A stretch of DNA of 64,000 nt from Eledone cirrhosa (GCA_964016885.1 OZ024744.1:65849735-65913734); one strand, 5' to 3'. Shown: positions 1 through 10,334, counted from the first letter of the stretch. A program made the numbers and translations. The notes: generated by a model from the letters alone, not told the origin.

Positions 1-177
1 AATAACCAACGCTATGTTTTTGTTTTGTTTTCTTTCTCCAACTAAGAGGCACATAGTTCAACTAATTGAAAATCGTTTTTATATACATCATTCAATACAT
101 CTTTCTTAACTTATAGATTTAAATATTTACCATTGGCAAACTTGAGTTATTTCCCTTAGATAATTGCAATATTTGGT

Positions 178-480
178 GTGTGTGTGTGTTTGCGAGTGTG
201 CGTGTGCGCGTGTATGCATATAGGATGTGAACCATCACTTGATGATGATGATGATATCATCTATGTATATACTTATCTGTATATCTATATATATACACAG
301 GCGTACACGTGTTTATGTGTATGTATGAATGTCCTCATATCTATGTATGTGTGTGCGTGTGTGTGTTTGTATGTATGTATGTATGTGTGTGTGTGTGTGT
401 ATGTACATGTATATGTGTGTATGTACATATGTATGTGTGTATCAATGAATGTACGTACATGTGTGAGTGTGCGTACATGT
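178..480. repeat. GT-rich microsatellite
   Basis: Imperfect (GT)n/(GTAT)n tract with TA-rich interruptions and one short GAT run. The reading frame across it is only Cys/Val/Tyr repeat translation and is not a gene. Confidence 0.9.
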
Positions 481-542
481 AAGTTTTAATTGCAACTTAA
501 TAAGAGAAGGCTTGAAACCTGTTTCACTCGTAACTAACTCAC

Positions 543-701
543 CAGATGTTGAACGTGCTGCAATTGCTGCATCGAGGTAGTAAGCAGCCTGATCGGCAGT
601 TGGAGCCCTTAATTCACTTTGATTCTCCAGCTGGGTACCACAAATAGGGTCCTCACGAAGATACACCCCTGGGGCAGTAGAGACACCTGTCTCTGTACCA
701 A
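543..701 (-). CDS. KIF26: KIF26-like kinesin, internal motor-domain exon (downstream of the 5471-5668 exon)
   Basis: Internal coding exon on the minus strand. The acceptor reads TTTTTCATTGCAG just above 701 and the donor reads GTGAGT at 542-537. The exon is 159 bp and phase 1 at both ends, so it joins in frame to the exon at 5471-5668. The translation contains [18 protein letters not shown] followed by [18 protein letters not shown] recognise this as the KIF26A/KIF26B motor segment just before the switch I region. KIF26 proteins are atypical kinesin-11 family members related to C. elegans VAB-8. Vertebrate members are described as poor or inactive ATPases that act in signalling and cell polarity rather than transport. 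The segment PICGTQL is an unusual kinesin insert and argues strongly for this subfamily. The next exon, expected to carry switch I, lies left of the window. A or B paralogy cannot be assigned from this piece; a single invertebrate KIF26 is likely. Confidence 0.9.
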
Positions 702-764
702 CTGCAATGAAAAACACAAAACAGAATTGACAGTTAGATTTGATTGTTTAAGAAATAATTCTTA

Positions 765-1310
765 ATGTCTTTCGTTACCATATTTCTAATGAAAGACACT
801 GCCTTAAAAGAAATTTGAAATAACCGAAAATTTGGAGGAATTTAGTCTTATAGCTATTAAGACTTTCATTACTATATTTCTAATTAAAGATACTACCTAG
901 AGTTAAAAAAAAAAAAATCGAAACTAATCAAGAAATTTGGAGGGATTTAATCATATAACTAACCTTCTCAGGGCGGTGGATTGGCAGAATCGGTAGAGGG
1001 TCGGACGCCATGCTTTGTAGCATAGAGTTACGCTGCTTTACGATTTGAGTTCAAATCCCACTGAGGTTAACATTGCCTTTCATCCTTACGGGGTCGATAA
1101 AATAATGCACCAGTAATGTACTGGGATAATTGCTGGCCTTGTGCCAAAAGTAGAAACAATTATTAACCCTTTCATTCCATATTTCTAATGAAAGACACTG
1201 CCTATGATTTTCAAATAATTTTGAAAATAATCAAGAATTTGGAAGGATTTAGTAATATAACTTTCTCATTATTAACTCTTTCATTACCATATTTCTAATG
1301 AAGATATCAT
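765..1310. repeat. About 110-bp direct repeats, four partial units split by a SINE
   Basis: Units begin near 765, 855, 1165 and 1270, each with TTTCATTACCATATTTCTAA or a close variant followed by a shared AATTTGGAGGGATTTA segment. The SINE at 972-1164 sits inside the array. Related sequence occurs near 56960-57070 (AATTTGGAGGGATTTA and Phe/Lys-rich flank) and 60970-61000, so this is a dispersed repeat that has been locally tandemised. Confidence 0.65.
972..1164 (+). repeat. SINE-A, complete tRNA-derived SINE
   Basis: tRNA-like head with an A-box-like TGGCAGAATCGGTAGAG and a B-box-like GAGTTCAAATCC, then the body GGGGTCGATAAAATAA and the tail CCAAAAGTAGAAACAATT. These are the internal RNA polymerase III promoter elements expected of a tRNA-derived SINE. 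Similar tRNA-derived SINEs are known in octopus. Confidence 0.9.
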
Positions 1311-1593
1311 GTTACAACAACTTTAGTATGGAACGGGCCATTGTTCTCTCTCTGTATCACACACACACGCACACACATTCACACACACACTAACCTACCT
1401 GTAGAACCAAACCAGAAATTAAACAGTTGATTGAGACAAGGTGTAAACTCTGGTTTTATATAGAGTACAATTACATGAATAGCCTCTCCAGACCTCACAG
1501 TGTATCACCGTATCAAACCCAGTCTTGCAAAAGCAACAATAAATATATTTGTGAACTTTACAGAACTGCCACTTCTTAGATTAGGGGATTAAT

Positions 1594-1772
1594 AATTGTT
1601 TCTACTTTTGGCACAAGGCCAGCAATTACCCCAGTGCATTACTGGTACTTTATTTTATCTACCCCGTAAGGATGAAAAGCAAAGTTGACCTCGGCGGGAT
1701 TTGAACTCAGAATGGAAAGGGCCGTAACTCTATGCGTCAAAGCATGACGTCCGACCCTCTACCGATACTGCC
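1594..1772 (-). repeat. SINE-A copy
   Basis: Near-complete reverse-strand copy, from the AATTGTTTCTACTTTTGGCA tail complement to the CTCTACCGATACTGCC head complement. It is the first of five minus-strand copies in a row. Confidence 0.88.
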
Positions 1773-1786
1773 AGGGATTAATAATA

Positions 1787-1949
1787 ATAATGGTTTCTGA
1801 TTTAGGCACAAAGCTAGCAATTTTGGGGGAGTGGAAAATTGATTAAATTGACCCCAGTTTGTGACTGGTACTTTATCAACCTCGTAAGGTTGAAAGGCAA
1901 AGCAAACCTTAGCGGGATTTGAATTCAGAACATAAAGGGCCGTAACTTA
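1787..1949 (-). repeat. SINE-A copy, divergent subtype
   Basis: Diverged variant whose tail region reads GGTTTCTGATTTAGGCACAA and which carries an extra segment ATTAAATTGACCCCAG. The same subtype appears at 2059 and 4728. The tRNA-like head is truncated. Confidence 0.75.
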
Positions 1950-2047
1950 AATGTTTCTACTTTTGGCACAAGGCCAGCAATTACCCCAGTGCATTACTGG
2001 TACTTTATTTTATCGACCCCGTCAGGATGAAAGGCAAAGTTAACCCC
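1950..2047 (-). repeat. SINE-A 3' fragment
   Basis: Tail and body only, ending inside the TTAACCCC segment. The head is missing. It abuts its neighbours with only AAT-rich spacers. Confidence 0.8.
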
Positions 2048-2058
2048 ATAATAATAAT

Positions 2059-2252
2059 AATGGTTTCTGATATAGGCACAAACAAGGCCAGCAACTTTTG
2101 GGGCAGGGAAAGACGATTAAATTGACCCCAGTGTATTACTGGTACTTTTTTTTATCAACCCCGTAAGGATTTGGATTAAGAATGTAAAGGGATGTAACTC
2201 TATGCCTCAAATCATTGTGTCCGATGCTCTACCGATACTGCCAATCCACTAC
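2059..2252 (-). repeat. SINE-A copy, divergent subtype
   Basis: Second copy of the divergent subtype, with a recognisable head complement CTCTACCGATACTGCC at its right end and an (AAT)n spacer beyond. Confidence 0.78.
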
Positions 2253-2276
2253 TTTTAATAATAATAATAATAATAA

Positions 2277-2398
2277 TAATTGTTTCTACTTTAGGCACAA
2301 GGCCAGCAATTACCCAGTGCATTACTGGTACTTTATTTTATCGACCCCGTAAGGGTGAAAGGCAAAGTCAACCTCGGCGGGATTTGAACTCAGATCGT
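2277..2398 (-). repeat. SINE-A 3' fragment
   Basis: Body and tail up to GATTTGAACTCAGATCGT. The head is lost. It is preceded by (AAT)n, the expected SINE-A tail microsatellite. Confidence 0.82.
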
Positions 2399-2458
2399 AC
2401 ATATAATAATAATGATCATGTTCTTGCCATGTGTGCTTGGGTTATATGTCTATAGGTT

Positions 2459-2985
2459 TCTGGCCAGAGGTTTTGGTAGATAGGGCACTCTCAGATATAC
2501 CCTATTGTGGTCAGAGGTTTTGGTGGTAGGGCACTCTCAGATATACCCTATTGTGGTCAGAGGTGTTGGTAGGTAGGGCACTCACAAATATACCCTATTG
2601 TGGTCAGAGGTGTTGGTAGGTAGGGCACTCACAGATATACCCTATTGTGGTCAGAGGTTTTGGTAGATAGGGCACTCATGATATACCCTATTGTGGTCAG
2701 AGGTTTTGGTAGGTAGGGCACTCACAGATATACCCTATTGTGGTAAGAGGTTTTGGTAGGTAGGGCACTCACAGATATACCCTATTGTGGTCAGAGGTTT
2801 TGGTAGATAGGGCTCTCACAGATATACCCTATTGTGGTCAGGGGTTTTGGTAGGTAGGGAACTCACAGATATACCTTATTGTGGTCAGAGGTTTTGGTAG
2901 ATCGGGCACTCACAGATATACCCTATTGTGGCCAGAGGTTTTGACAGGTAGGTCACTCATGGATAAACCCTATTCTGGTCAAAAT
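2459..2985. repeat. 47-bp minisatellite, about 11 copies
   Basis: Tandem unit containing GGTCAGAGGTTTTGGTAGGT, AGGGCACTCACAGATATACC and CTATTGT. The period is 47 bp, with small deletions in some units and decay at both ends. Confidence 0.92.
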
Positions 2986-3477
2986 CAACCAGGGAGACAT
3001 CTTGCAAAGTAGGTGAACCTTGCTTTTGCTTCCTCTATAACAAGTCTCTTGATATATTCAGCAATCACTTAGTATATTCAGTGAATAAGTACCAGTAATA
3101 TATTGGGAAACAGCCTCGTGGGGCTGGGGACTTTGCTGGAAGTATAAGGGTTAGTGACGTCATGAGGCTGAAGGGTCATTCTGGATAGGATCAATCAGGA
3201 AGACATGCTGTGAGGTAGGAGAGCTACATTCTCCCCTCCTCTACAGCAATTAATTAAATCTAGACTTCTTTATATGAACATTTGATATAAGATATGTTGA
3301 TTAAACAAAGATAATTTCTGTGATTTACATTTGTTTCTTAATCATTCAAGACATTTCAATGAATATTATTTGTAATTTCATCATCTTTATTGACAGTAGG
3401 TCAATTTTTAATCAGTTTTATTTTTAATTTTTCTAATAGAAATAATTTATTTTGTAAGTTTGGTAGAATTACTTCTC

Positions 3478-3790
3478 CGAATTGAGAGTCACAACTCTAA
3501 TACTACGGGCATGAGGTTAGAATGTCCCAGGAAAAAAATCACTGGACAGATTTTAAGGGCGAAAACAACAGGTAAACCCTGAGCAACTTGGGGATCCAGC
3601 TGGATCAGTTGGAGATGGTTGCTTCTGACAGGACCTGCTGGAAGGAGGAGGAGGACGAGGACGAGGAGGAGGAGGTGGAGAAGGAGAAGAAGGAGGAGGA
3701 GGAGGAGGAGAAGGAGAAGAAGAAGAAGAAGAAGAAGAAGAAGAAGAAGAAGAAGAAGAAGAAGAAGAAGAAGAAGCGTCTGGTAGAATA
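3478..3790 (+). pseudogene. LINE-D 3' end with GAG/GAA tail
   Basis: Short remnant of a non-LTR retrotransposon 3' end. In frame pieces resemble LLRIE, QERITGQIL and SWISWRWLLL, matching the better copies at 31420-31700 and 56600-56960. It is followed directly by an expanded (GAG)n then (GAA)n tract at about 3640-3776. Poly-Ser and poly-Glu frames here are repeat artefacts. Confidence 0.6.
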
Positions 3791-3979
3791 TTCTTTAGAG
3801 TGGAGCTGGTTTTCAGACCAGAACACAACAGCCGAACTGAAACGCTCAAATGAGTTCATATTAGTAACTTAGTTTCTCTGATATCATCCTAGCTGACTGG
3901 CAGTGATGGTGGGTTGGCAGAATCGGTAGAGCAGCATATTGAATGTTTTATAGTACTAGAATTTTTTTCAACATGCTGA

Positions 3980-4340
3980 GGCATATGTGTGTATGTGTGT
4001 GCAAGTGTGTATGTGTATATGAATACATTTATATGTATGAGTATATAAATATAAACACACAAACACAGACACACTTACAGAAATACACACTCACAGACAT
4101 ACATTCACACAAACATACATACACACAAACACACACATACATATGCACACACACACATACATTCACATAAACACATACATTCACACAAACACACACACAC
4201 ACATACATTCACACACACATACATACATACACACAAACACACACATACATTCACACAAACACTCACATACATTCACACAAACACACTCACATTCACTTAC
4301 ACAAACACACACATATATACACATACACTCACGCACAGCG
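3980..4340. repeat. GT then CA microsatellite
   Basis: Imperfect (GT)n at about 3985-4020, then long (CA)n with ATAC interruptions to about 4340. Just upstream, 3905-3930 resembles the first 25 bp of SINE-A. Confidence 0.88.
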
Positions 4341-4344
4341 TAGT

Positions 4345-4727
4345 TTATTTCACCATCCCCTTCCTTCCTTTTAGACACACATACATTCACACAAGTAGCA
4401 GACGTCAAGAGAGAGGAGTAGTATGAGGTAGTCAAACTACTCCTCTCTCTCTTTATGTGTTGTGTCAGAATCACAGAAATTTACATATAGATTTGATTGC
4501 ATCTGTTTATGTTCAGAGTTAGAATCCTGTTGAAATCAACATTCCCTTTCATCCCACTGGGGATAAGAACCATTCAATTTTTGCAATCAATCTTATTGAC
4601 AGTTTTCTTCACACAGAAAAAAAAAAAAAAAAATGCCTGGCCTTCCTTGTACCAGTGTAAGAAATGCACATTATCCTGGCAGAAATCAATGAGGGTTTTG
4701 TTTCGGTCATAATAGCATCATAATAAG
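4345..4727. other. Unassigned intronic sequence
   Basis: AT-rich sequence with a short SINE-A-like plus-strand fragment at about 4512-4568 (AATCCTGTTGAAATCAACAT) and an A14 run near 4617-4632. Nothing else is recognised. Confidence 0.5.
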
Positions 4728-4952
4728 TTTTAAATTTAGGCACAAGGCCAGCAATTTGGGGAAAAGGATAAGTCGATTAAATCAGTCCCAGTAATTTACT
4801 GGTGATTTATTTTATCGACCCCACACTCACCAGAAGGATGAAATGCAAAGTTGACCTTGGCAGGATTTGAACTCAGAACATAAAATGCTGTAACTAAATG
4901 CTGCAAAGTATTTTGCTTGACACTCTAATGGTACTACCAATCATTCTACTAC
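4728..4952 (-). repeat. SINE-A copy, divergent subtype
   Basis: Reverse-strand copy with the tail complement TTTAGGCACAAGGCCAGCAA, the subtype-specific CGATTAAATCAGTCCCAG, and a decayed head ending in ACCAATCATTCTACTA. Confidence 0.75.
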
Positions 4953-4994
4953 AATTGCAGTCTTTTATCTTTGATCCAATATTGCATAACAGAT

Positions 4995-5375
4995 CAAGGA
5001 TTTACAGAGGATATGCATAGACTGGAGCAACCATGAAGCAACCATGTTTTGTTGGATATGTAATGTAAATATGAGAGAAAGGCAGAGCTTAGATGAACTG
5101 AGAGAGAAGCTGGGTTTAAGGGGCATCCGGGATGGTGTGAAGAAAAGAAGACTGTGTTTAGTTACAGAATTTTATGTTCTGAGTTCAAATCCTGCAGAGG
5201 TCAACTTTGCATTTCATCTTTTTTTTTTTGAGGGTTGGGGTTGATAAAATAAATCACCAGTAAATTACTGGACATGTGATGTGCACGGACAATGACTGAT
5301 GGGTGAAAAAATGTTAGGAAATCACAGTGGAAGGAAGCCACAGTAGAGGATTACCATGAAAGACCTGGGCAGAGG
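4995..5375 (+). pseudogene. LINE-A C-terminal fragment interrupted by a SINE
   Basis: Plus-strand reading frames contain CNVNMRERQSLDELREKLGL and, after an interruption, sequence matching the GKKCQEMPAEG-type region of the 23600-25590 copy. At 5176-5272 a head-less SINE-A fragment (GAGTTCAAATCCTGCAGAGG onward) is embedded in sense orientation. This is a short, decayed piece of the region after the RT domain. Confidence 0.65.
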
Positions 5376-5470
5376 TTGCGTACATAAATTGTACATAAAT
5401 TCGTACATAAATTGTATTGAAGGATATAGTTGGGTAGAATTAAAGTTGGAAGTTTTCTTTTATTTCTTAC

Positions 5471-5668
5471 CTTGAGCAACATCAGCTAAAAGATCCTTGA
5501 GACACTCTTGCTTCCCTGATACCTCAACTGCTGACACACGGACGGAAAATCGGGCCCCTGTTGCATCTCTATGTTCATCAATGAGACGAAAGAGCCAAGC
5601 AATGGCACAAGGAATAAGACCTAATGTTTGAGGTGATTGATCTTTACCAAACATTGTGTGTGATTTGC
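5471..5668 (-). CDS. KIF26: KIF26-like kinesin, motor-domain exon with P-loop end
   Basis: Internal exon of 198 bp. The acceptor reads TTTTTTTCCTCCAG just above 5668 and the donor reads GTAAGAA just below 5471. It begins in phase 1, completing a Gly codon, and reads [20 protein letters not shown], then [20 protein letters not shown], then [26 protein letters not shown] is the end of the kinesin ATP-binding P-loop, where conventional kinesins have [16 protein letters not shown] is the central beta strand that is FFEIYNE-like in conventional kinesins. The sequence is closest in my recognition to KIF26A/B. It joins in phase to the exon at 543-701. The exon carrying the N-terminal part of the motor was not found to the right within the window, implying either a very long intron or an exon I could not see. 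Confidence 0.92.
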
Positions 5669-5774
5669 CTGGAGGAAAAAAATTAAGAAAAAGAAAAGTG
5701 AATGAGAGATAAGCATACGTAAATATCTAGTAAAGTTAATATAATGTAAAAAGTAGTGTGCTCATACAGCTGTG

Positions 5775-5990
5775 TTAACCCTTTAGCATTTACATTACTC
5801 TATATATACTATTGTATTTTTGCAGTCACGGCTTTATCTCACATAATATTGAATCTATGAGATTTTTATATTATTTATTTTGAGAACAATACCTTAACAT
5901 CTGTATGAGTGGCCAGTTATAGCTGGTTTGAACAGAAAGAGGTGAGAGAATTCTGGTTGGATATGGCCAGTTTAAATGCTTAAGTGTTAA
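5775..5990. mobile_element. TTAA-flanked MITE, piggyBac-like, copy 1
   Basis: About 216 bp bounded by TTAA at 5775-5778 and 5987-5990. The ends are inverted: CCCTTTAGCATTTAC on the left and AAATGCTTAAGTG on the right. The interior contains TTTTGAGAACAATACCTTAA and CTGGTTTGAACAGAAAGAGG. Related copies lie at 45051-45281 and 61050-61845. TTAA target sites point to piggyBac-type mobilisation, which is inferred. Confidence 0.7.
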
Positions 5991-6180
5991 AGACATGGCA
6001 ACATCCATAGTGCTGGTACTATAATAAAATTTACTCAGTAGAGTGCAGGAATCCCTGGCCTGCTTGAGTACTCATTAAAATATGAAAATGTTAGTAAGGG
6101 TCCATTTGAGAGGCCAATAGCTAAGCTTGAGTACGGACTCAGTCTGTGTTGTCCCATCTAACCTTTACAAACAAGCAGGG
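5991..6180. repeat. Dispersed repeat, second copy at 9935-10130
   Basis: Shares AAGACATGGCAACATCCATAGT-like sequence, a TTTGAGAGGCCAATAG-like segment and a GCTTGAGTACGGACTCA-like segment with 9935-10130 in the same order and strand. No coding or terminal repeats were recognised. Confidence 0.6.
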
Positions 6181-6530
6181 ACCTCGTTTGCCTTAAAAAT
6201 GTGAGGGGGACAAACCAACATTTGTTGATTCTTAAAGGAGTATAAATTACTTATGGTGCCTTTCCTGGACCCTATCACATAAGTAATATTTTACACTAAT
6301 TAAATTTTATATATTCAAATGAAGTTCAGATATAAAAAAAATAAGCTTAAAAAGAATTTATTATATCAAATAAACAAAAAGTAAAACATAGACATTTGAA
6401 AAAGTGTGTATGTGTGGGGTGGGGTGGGGTGGGTGGGGGGTGGGGGGCTTGTCCCCTGGTACCCCTCTGTGTTAAGGCCCTTGCAAACAAGGAAGAAATG
6501 GATGCTGAATGATGATAAATATTTACATAC
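6181..6530. other. Unassigned sequence with a strong G-run cluster
   Basis: AT-rich sequence of unknown type. It contains six consecutive G-runs (3-6 G each, separated mostly by single T) at about 6416-6449 on the plus strand, a strong G-quadruplex motif. Confidence 0.6.
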
Positions 6531-6790
6531 ATATTTACACACACACACGCACACGCACATACACACACAAATATATAAACAGAAACACAAACAAAAACAC
6601 AGACACACATACAAACAAGGACACACATATATACATTAATATATATATATATGTCTACACATATATACACAAACATACTCACACACACACATACTCACTC
6701 ACACATGCAGCCACACATGGAAATATATAAATATATACACATATATATACACATAAACACACATACCCTTTCAAATATGCATACAAGTAC
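6531..6790. repeat. CA/TA microsatellite
   Basis: Imperfect (CA)n mixed with (TA)n. No coding content. Confidence 0.88.
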
Positions 6791-6984
6791 ATAAATACAT
6801 GTATCTATTAAGTTCCGGTTAACTGTTGCAGCCAGTCATTGGTGACGTTTGTCTGTGTGTCCATCATCGTATTTCAGTGGGTCAACCACCTGAGGACAGG
6901 AGAGGAGGGCCATACGATGCAGCACACTGCCTTGTTTGCCCTCTACTACCCAACCAGTGCAGCTTAAAAGATTTCGCAGAATTT

Positions 6985-7176
6985 AATAATTGTTTCTACT
7001 TTTTGGCACAAGGCCAGCAATTACCCAGTGCATTACTGGTACTTTATTTTATCGACCCCGTAAGGATGAAAGGCAAAGTCAACCTCGGCGGGATTTGAAC
7101 TCAGATCGTTAAGGGCCGTAACTCTATGCGTCAAAGCATGGCGTCCGACTCTCTACCGATACTGCCAATCCACCGC
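6985..7176 (-). repeat. SINE-A, complete
   Basis: Full reverse-strand copy from TAATTGTTTCTACTTTTTGG to CTCTACCGATACTGCCAATC with an (AAT) flank. The adjacent 6812-6984 segment is GC-richer and not recognised. Confidence 0.9.
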
Positions 7177-7359
7177 CTTTTATTTATAATAATGCAAAGG
7201 ACTGTGTAAGGAAATGGGAAACTGTCATATAACCACATGCTTCGAAGATACGAAAAGAAGAAGTGGGTCTTAGAAATATTTGGCAGGGCCCATCTCCTCT
7301 CCAAGTAATACATATATAGATTCATACAAATAATAGGATTTATTTTAAAAACACGCTGA

Positions 7360-8282
7360 CGCATATGTGTATGTGTGTGTGTATGTGTGTGGGTATGTGT
7401 ATGTGTACGTGCATGTGTGTATATGCATATACATACATTTATATGTATGAGTATATAAATATAAACATGCAAACATAGACACACTTACAAAAATGCTCAC
7501 TCATAGACACACATCCACACAAATACACATACATCCACACAAATACAAACACATACATACATCCACACAAACACACACATACATCCACACAAATACACAT
7601 ACATCTACAGAAACACACACATTCATCCACACAAACACACACATACATCCACACAAACACACATACATCCACACAAACACACACATACATCCACACAAAC
7701 ACACACATACAACCACACAAACACACACATACATCCACACAAACACACACATACATCCACACAAACACACACATACATCCACACAAACACACACATACAT
7801 CCACACAAACACACACATACAACCACACAAACACACACATACATCCACACAAACACACACATACATCCACACAAACACACACATACATCCACACAAACAC
7901 ACACATACATCCACACAAACACACACATACATCCACACAAACACACATACAACCACACAAACACACACATACATCCACACAAACACACACATACATCCAC
8001 ACAAACACACACATACATCCACACAAACACACACATACATCCACACAAACACACACATACAACCACACAAACACACACATACATCCACACAAACACACAC
8101 ATACATCCACACAAACACACACATACATCCACACAAACACACACATACATCCACACAAACACACACATACATCCACACAAACACACACATACATCCACAC
8201 AAACACACACATACATCCACACAAACACACACATACATCCACACAAACACACACATACATCCACACAAACACATACACACAT
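7360..8282. repeat. GT tract and 22-bp CA-rich minisatellite
   Basis: After a GT-rich tract at 7360-7450, the unit ACACACATACATCCACACAA plus AC repeats with a 22-bp period from about 7560 to 8275 (about 33 units). A few units read ACAACCACAC instead of ACATCCACAC, and recur at regular positions. Long Cys/Val or His/Thr frames through it are artefacts. Confidence 0.93.
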
Positions 8283-8329
8283 GCATTATATGATGGACGG
8301 ACAGATGGAAGTTGCTCAAATTTATACAA

Positions 8330-8850
8330 ATACGCACACACAGACACAGTGACAACACACACACAGACACAGTAACAACACACACACAGACACAGTAACA
8401 ACACACATACATACACAGACACAGTGACAACCACACACAGACACAGTGACAACCACACACACAGACACAGTGACAACACACACACAGACACAGTAACAAC
8501 ACACATACATACACAGACACAGTGACAACCACACACAGACACAGTAACAACCACACACACAGACACAGTGACAACCACACACAGACACAGTGACAACCAC
8601 ACACAGACACAGTGACAACACACACACACACACAGACACAGTGACAACCACACACACAGACACAGTGACAACCACACACAGACACAGTGACAACCACACA
8701 CAGACACAGTGACAACACACACACACACACAGACACAGTGACAACCACACACACAGACACAGTGACAACCACACACAGACACAGTGACAACCACACACAG
8801 ACACAACACACACACACACACATACACAGTGACAACCACACACAGACACG
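8330..8850. repeat. Second minisatellite, CACAGTGACAAC unit
   Basis: Tandem units of about 20-24 bp with core CAGACACAGTGACAACCACA. It directly follows the 22-bp array and probably arose from the same CA-rich tract. Confidence 0.9.
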
Positions 8851-9415
8851 AGCCCCACTCCAGATACAGATACAGACACAAATGCAAACAATCCACTACC
8901 AAACATATACACACACAACATATAGACACAACATACACGTACACAACACATACACACAAAACACACACACACGCAACATACAGACACAACGCACACACAC
9001 AACACATACACACACCACACACAATATACACACAACATGCACATACAACACACACACAACATATTCACACAACATACACACACATACACATCCACACAAC
9101 ATACACATCCACACACACATACAACACACACACACACACATACAGTTACAACCAAACACTGTCACAAGCCCCCCTAAGATGAAGATACTGACACAAATAC
9201 AAACATCCCACCACCAACATACACACACACACTCTGTCTTTCTCTCTCTCTCACATACACACTCTCTCTCTCACATGCATACACTCACACTCTCTCTCAC
9301 ACACACATACACACACTCTCTCTCTCTCACATGCATACACTCACGCTCTGACACACACACACTCTTTCTCTCACACGTGCAGACACACACACCACATACA
9401 CGCACACACATTTTG
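8851..9415. repeat. Complex CA/CT microsatellite
   Basis: (CA)n with ACAACATA interruptions, then (CT)n/(CA)n mixture at 9230-9415. No gene. Confidence 0.88.
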
Positions 9416-9520
9416 TTGAGTTGCTATTCAAAATTTTCTGTTTCTAATTCTCATGCAACTGGTTAACTAACTATAAATATAATTAAATGAAATAATTATT
9501 TTATGTTATTTATTACATAA

Positions 9521-9833
9521 ATCATCATCATCATCATTTTATTTTACGTCCGCTTTTCCTTGCTTGCAAGGGTGGGACGGGAACTGATTCTGGCTTGATT
9601 TCTACAGCTGGATGCCCTTCCTAACACCAACCTCATTTACAGTGAGTGCTGGGTGCTTTTTTGCCGTGGCACCTCCACGATCACTTTGCAGTGGAATGAT
9701 AGCTGAGTAAACTGGAGCAATGTGAAATAAAGTGACTTGCTCAAGGAAACAACACATCGCCCGGTCTGAGAATTGAACTCACAACCTTTTGATTAAAAGG
9801 CCAATGCTCTAACCACTAAGCCATGTGCCTCCA
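9521..9833 (-). repeat. SINE-B copy
   Basis: Reverse-strand SINE with GAT tail complement ATCATCATCATCATTTTATT, the TACGTCCGCTTTTCC tail, and the tRNA-like head complement AACCACTAAGCCATGTGCCT at the right end. The internal B-box complement is GAATTGAACTCACAACC. Confidence 0.9.
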
Positions 9834-9934
9834 TATATATAAATATAATTAGTTAAAACTGGCTAAAATTGCTCAGTTCCAACCAAAAAAGAAAAGGGAA
9901 GGTCATTTTTTGGAAATGGAAGAAGGACTCTTTA

Positions 9935-10130
9935 GCTCTATCAAAGACATGACAACCTCAGTAGTGTTGGTGCCACAATGTATTGTAGAGTGTGGGAACG
10001 TTTGTAAACAAGATGTAAGCTCCTGGTCCGTCTGAGAGGTCACTAGTAAGGCTTGAGTACTGACTCAAGTAGTAACAGTAAAAAAAAAAAACCCACCCTA
10101 TCCTTGTTAGTAAGGAAGAATGGAGTACAT
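9935..10130. repeat. Dispersed repeat, pair of 5991-6180
   Basis: Same order of short conserved blocks as 5991-6180, including AAGACATGACAACCTCAGTA and GCTTGAGTACTGACTCAAGT. Contains an A12 run. Confidence 0.6.
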
Positions 10131-10135
10131 ATATA

Positions 10136-10329
10136 ATTGTTTCTACTTTTGGCACAAGGCCAGCAATTATCCCAGTGTATTACTGGTACTTTATTTTATC
10201 GACCCCGTAAGGATGAAAGGCAAAGTTAACCTTGGCGGGATTTGAGGTTAACTTTGCCTTTCGGGGTCGATAAAATAAAGTACCAGTAATACACTGGTAT
10301 AATTGCTGGCCTTGTGCCAAAAGTAGAAA
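10136..10329. repeat. Two SINE-A 3' halves in inverted orientation
   Basis: 10136-10242 is a minus-strand SINE-A 3' half. 10243-10329 is a plus-strand SINE-A 3' half starting at GAGGTTAACTTTGCC. They meet inside the SINE body and form an inverted repeat with arms of about 85 bp. Confidence 0.85.
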
Positions 10330-10334
10330 GATAT

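Larger units (their letters stand above)
702..5470 (-). other. KIF26-like intron between the two exons
   Basis: A 4,769-bp phase 1 intron, bounded by GTAAGA at 5470-5465 and TTGCAG ending at 702 on the minus strand. It holds SINE-A copies, a 47-bp minisatellite, a LINE-D 3' end, CA repeats and a LINE-A fragment, listed separately. Between 2990 and 3475 I see only AT-rich sequence with no recognisable feature. Confidence 0.85.

Noticed and set aside
972..1075. tRNA gene at the SINE-A head (and at SINE-B heads)
   Set aside because: Only A- and B-box-like segments are kept; acceptor stem does not pair and the head is followed by a constant SINE body in all copies.
3553..3872. Ser/Pro-rich, Glu/Lys-rich and Phe-rich frames
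   Set aside because: Different frames of the same GAG/GAA tract.
7439..9055. 538-codon Cys/Val-rich frame on the minus strand and related frames
   Set aside because: Translation of the 22-bp CA/GT minisatellites; several frames and both strands are open at once, with no splice or codon signal.
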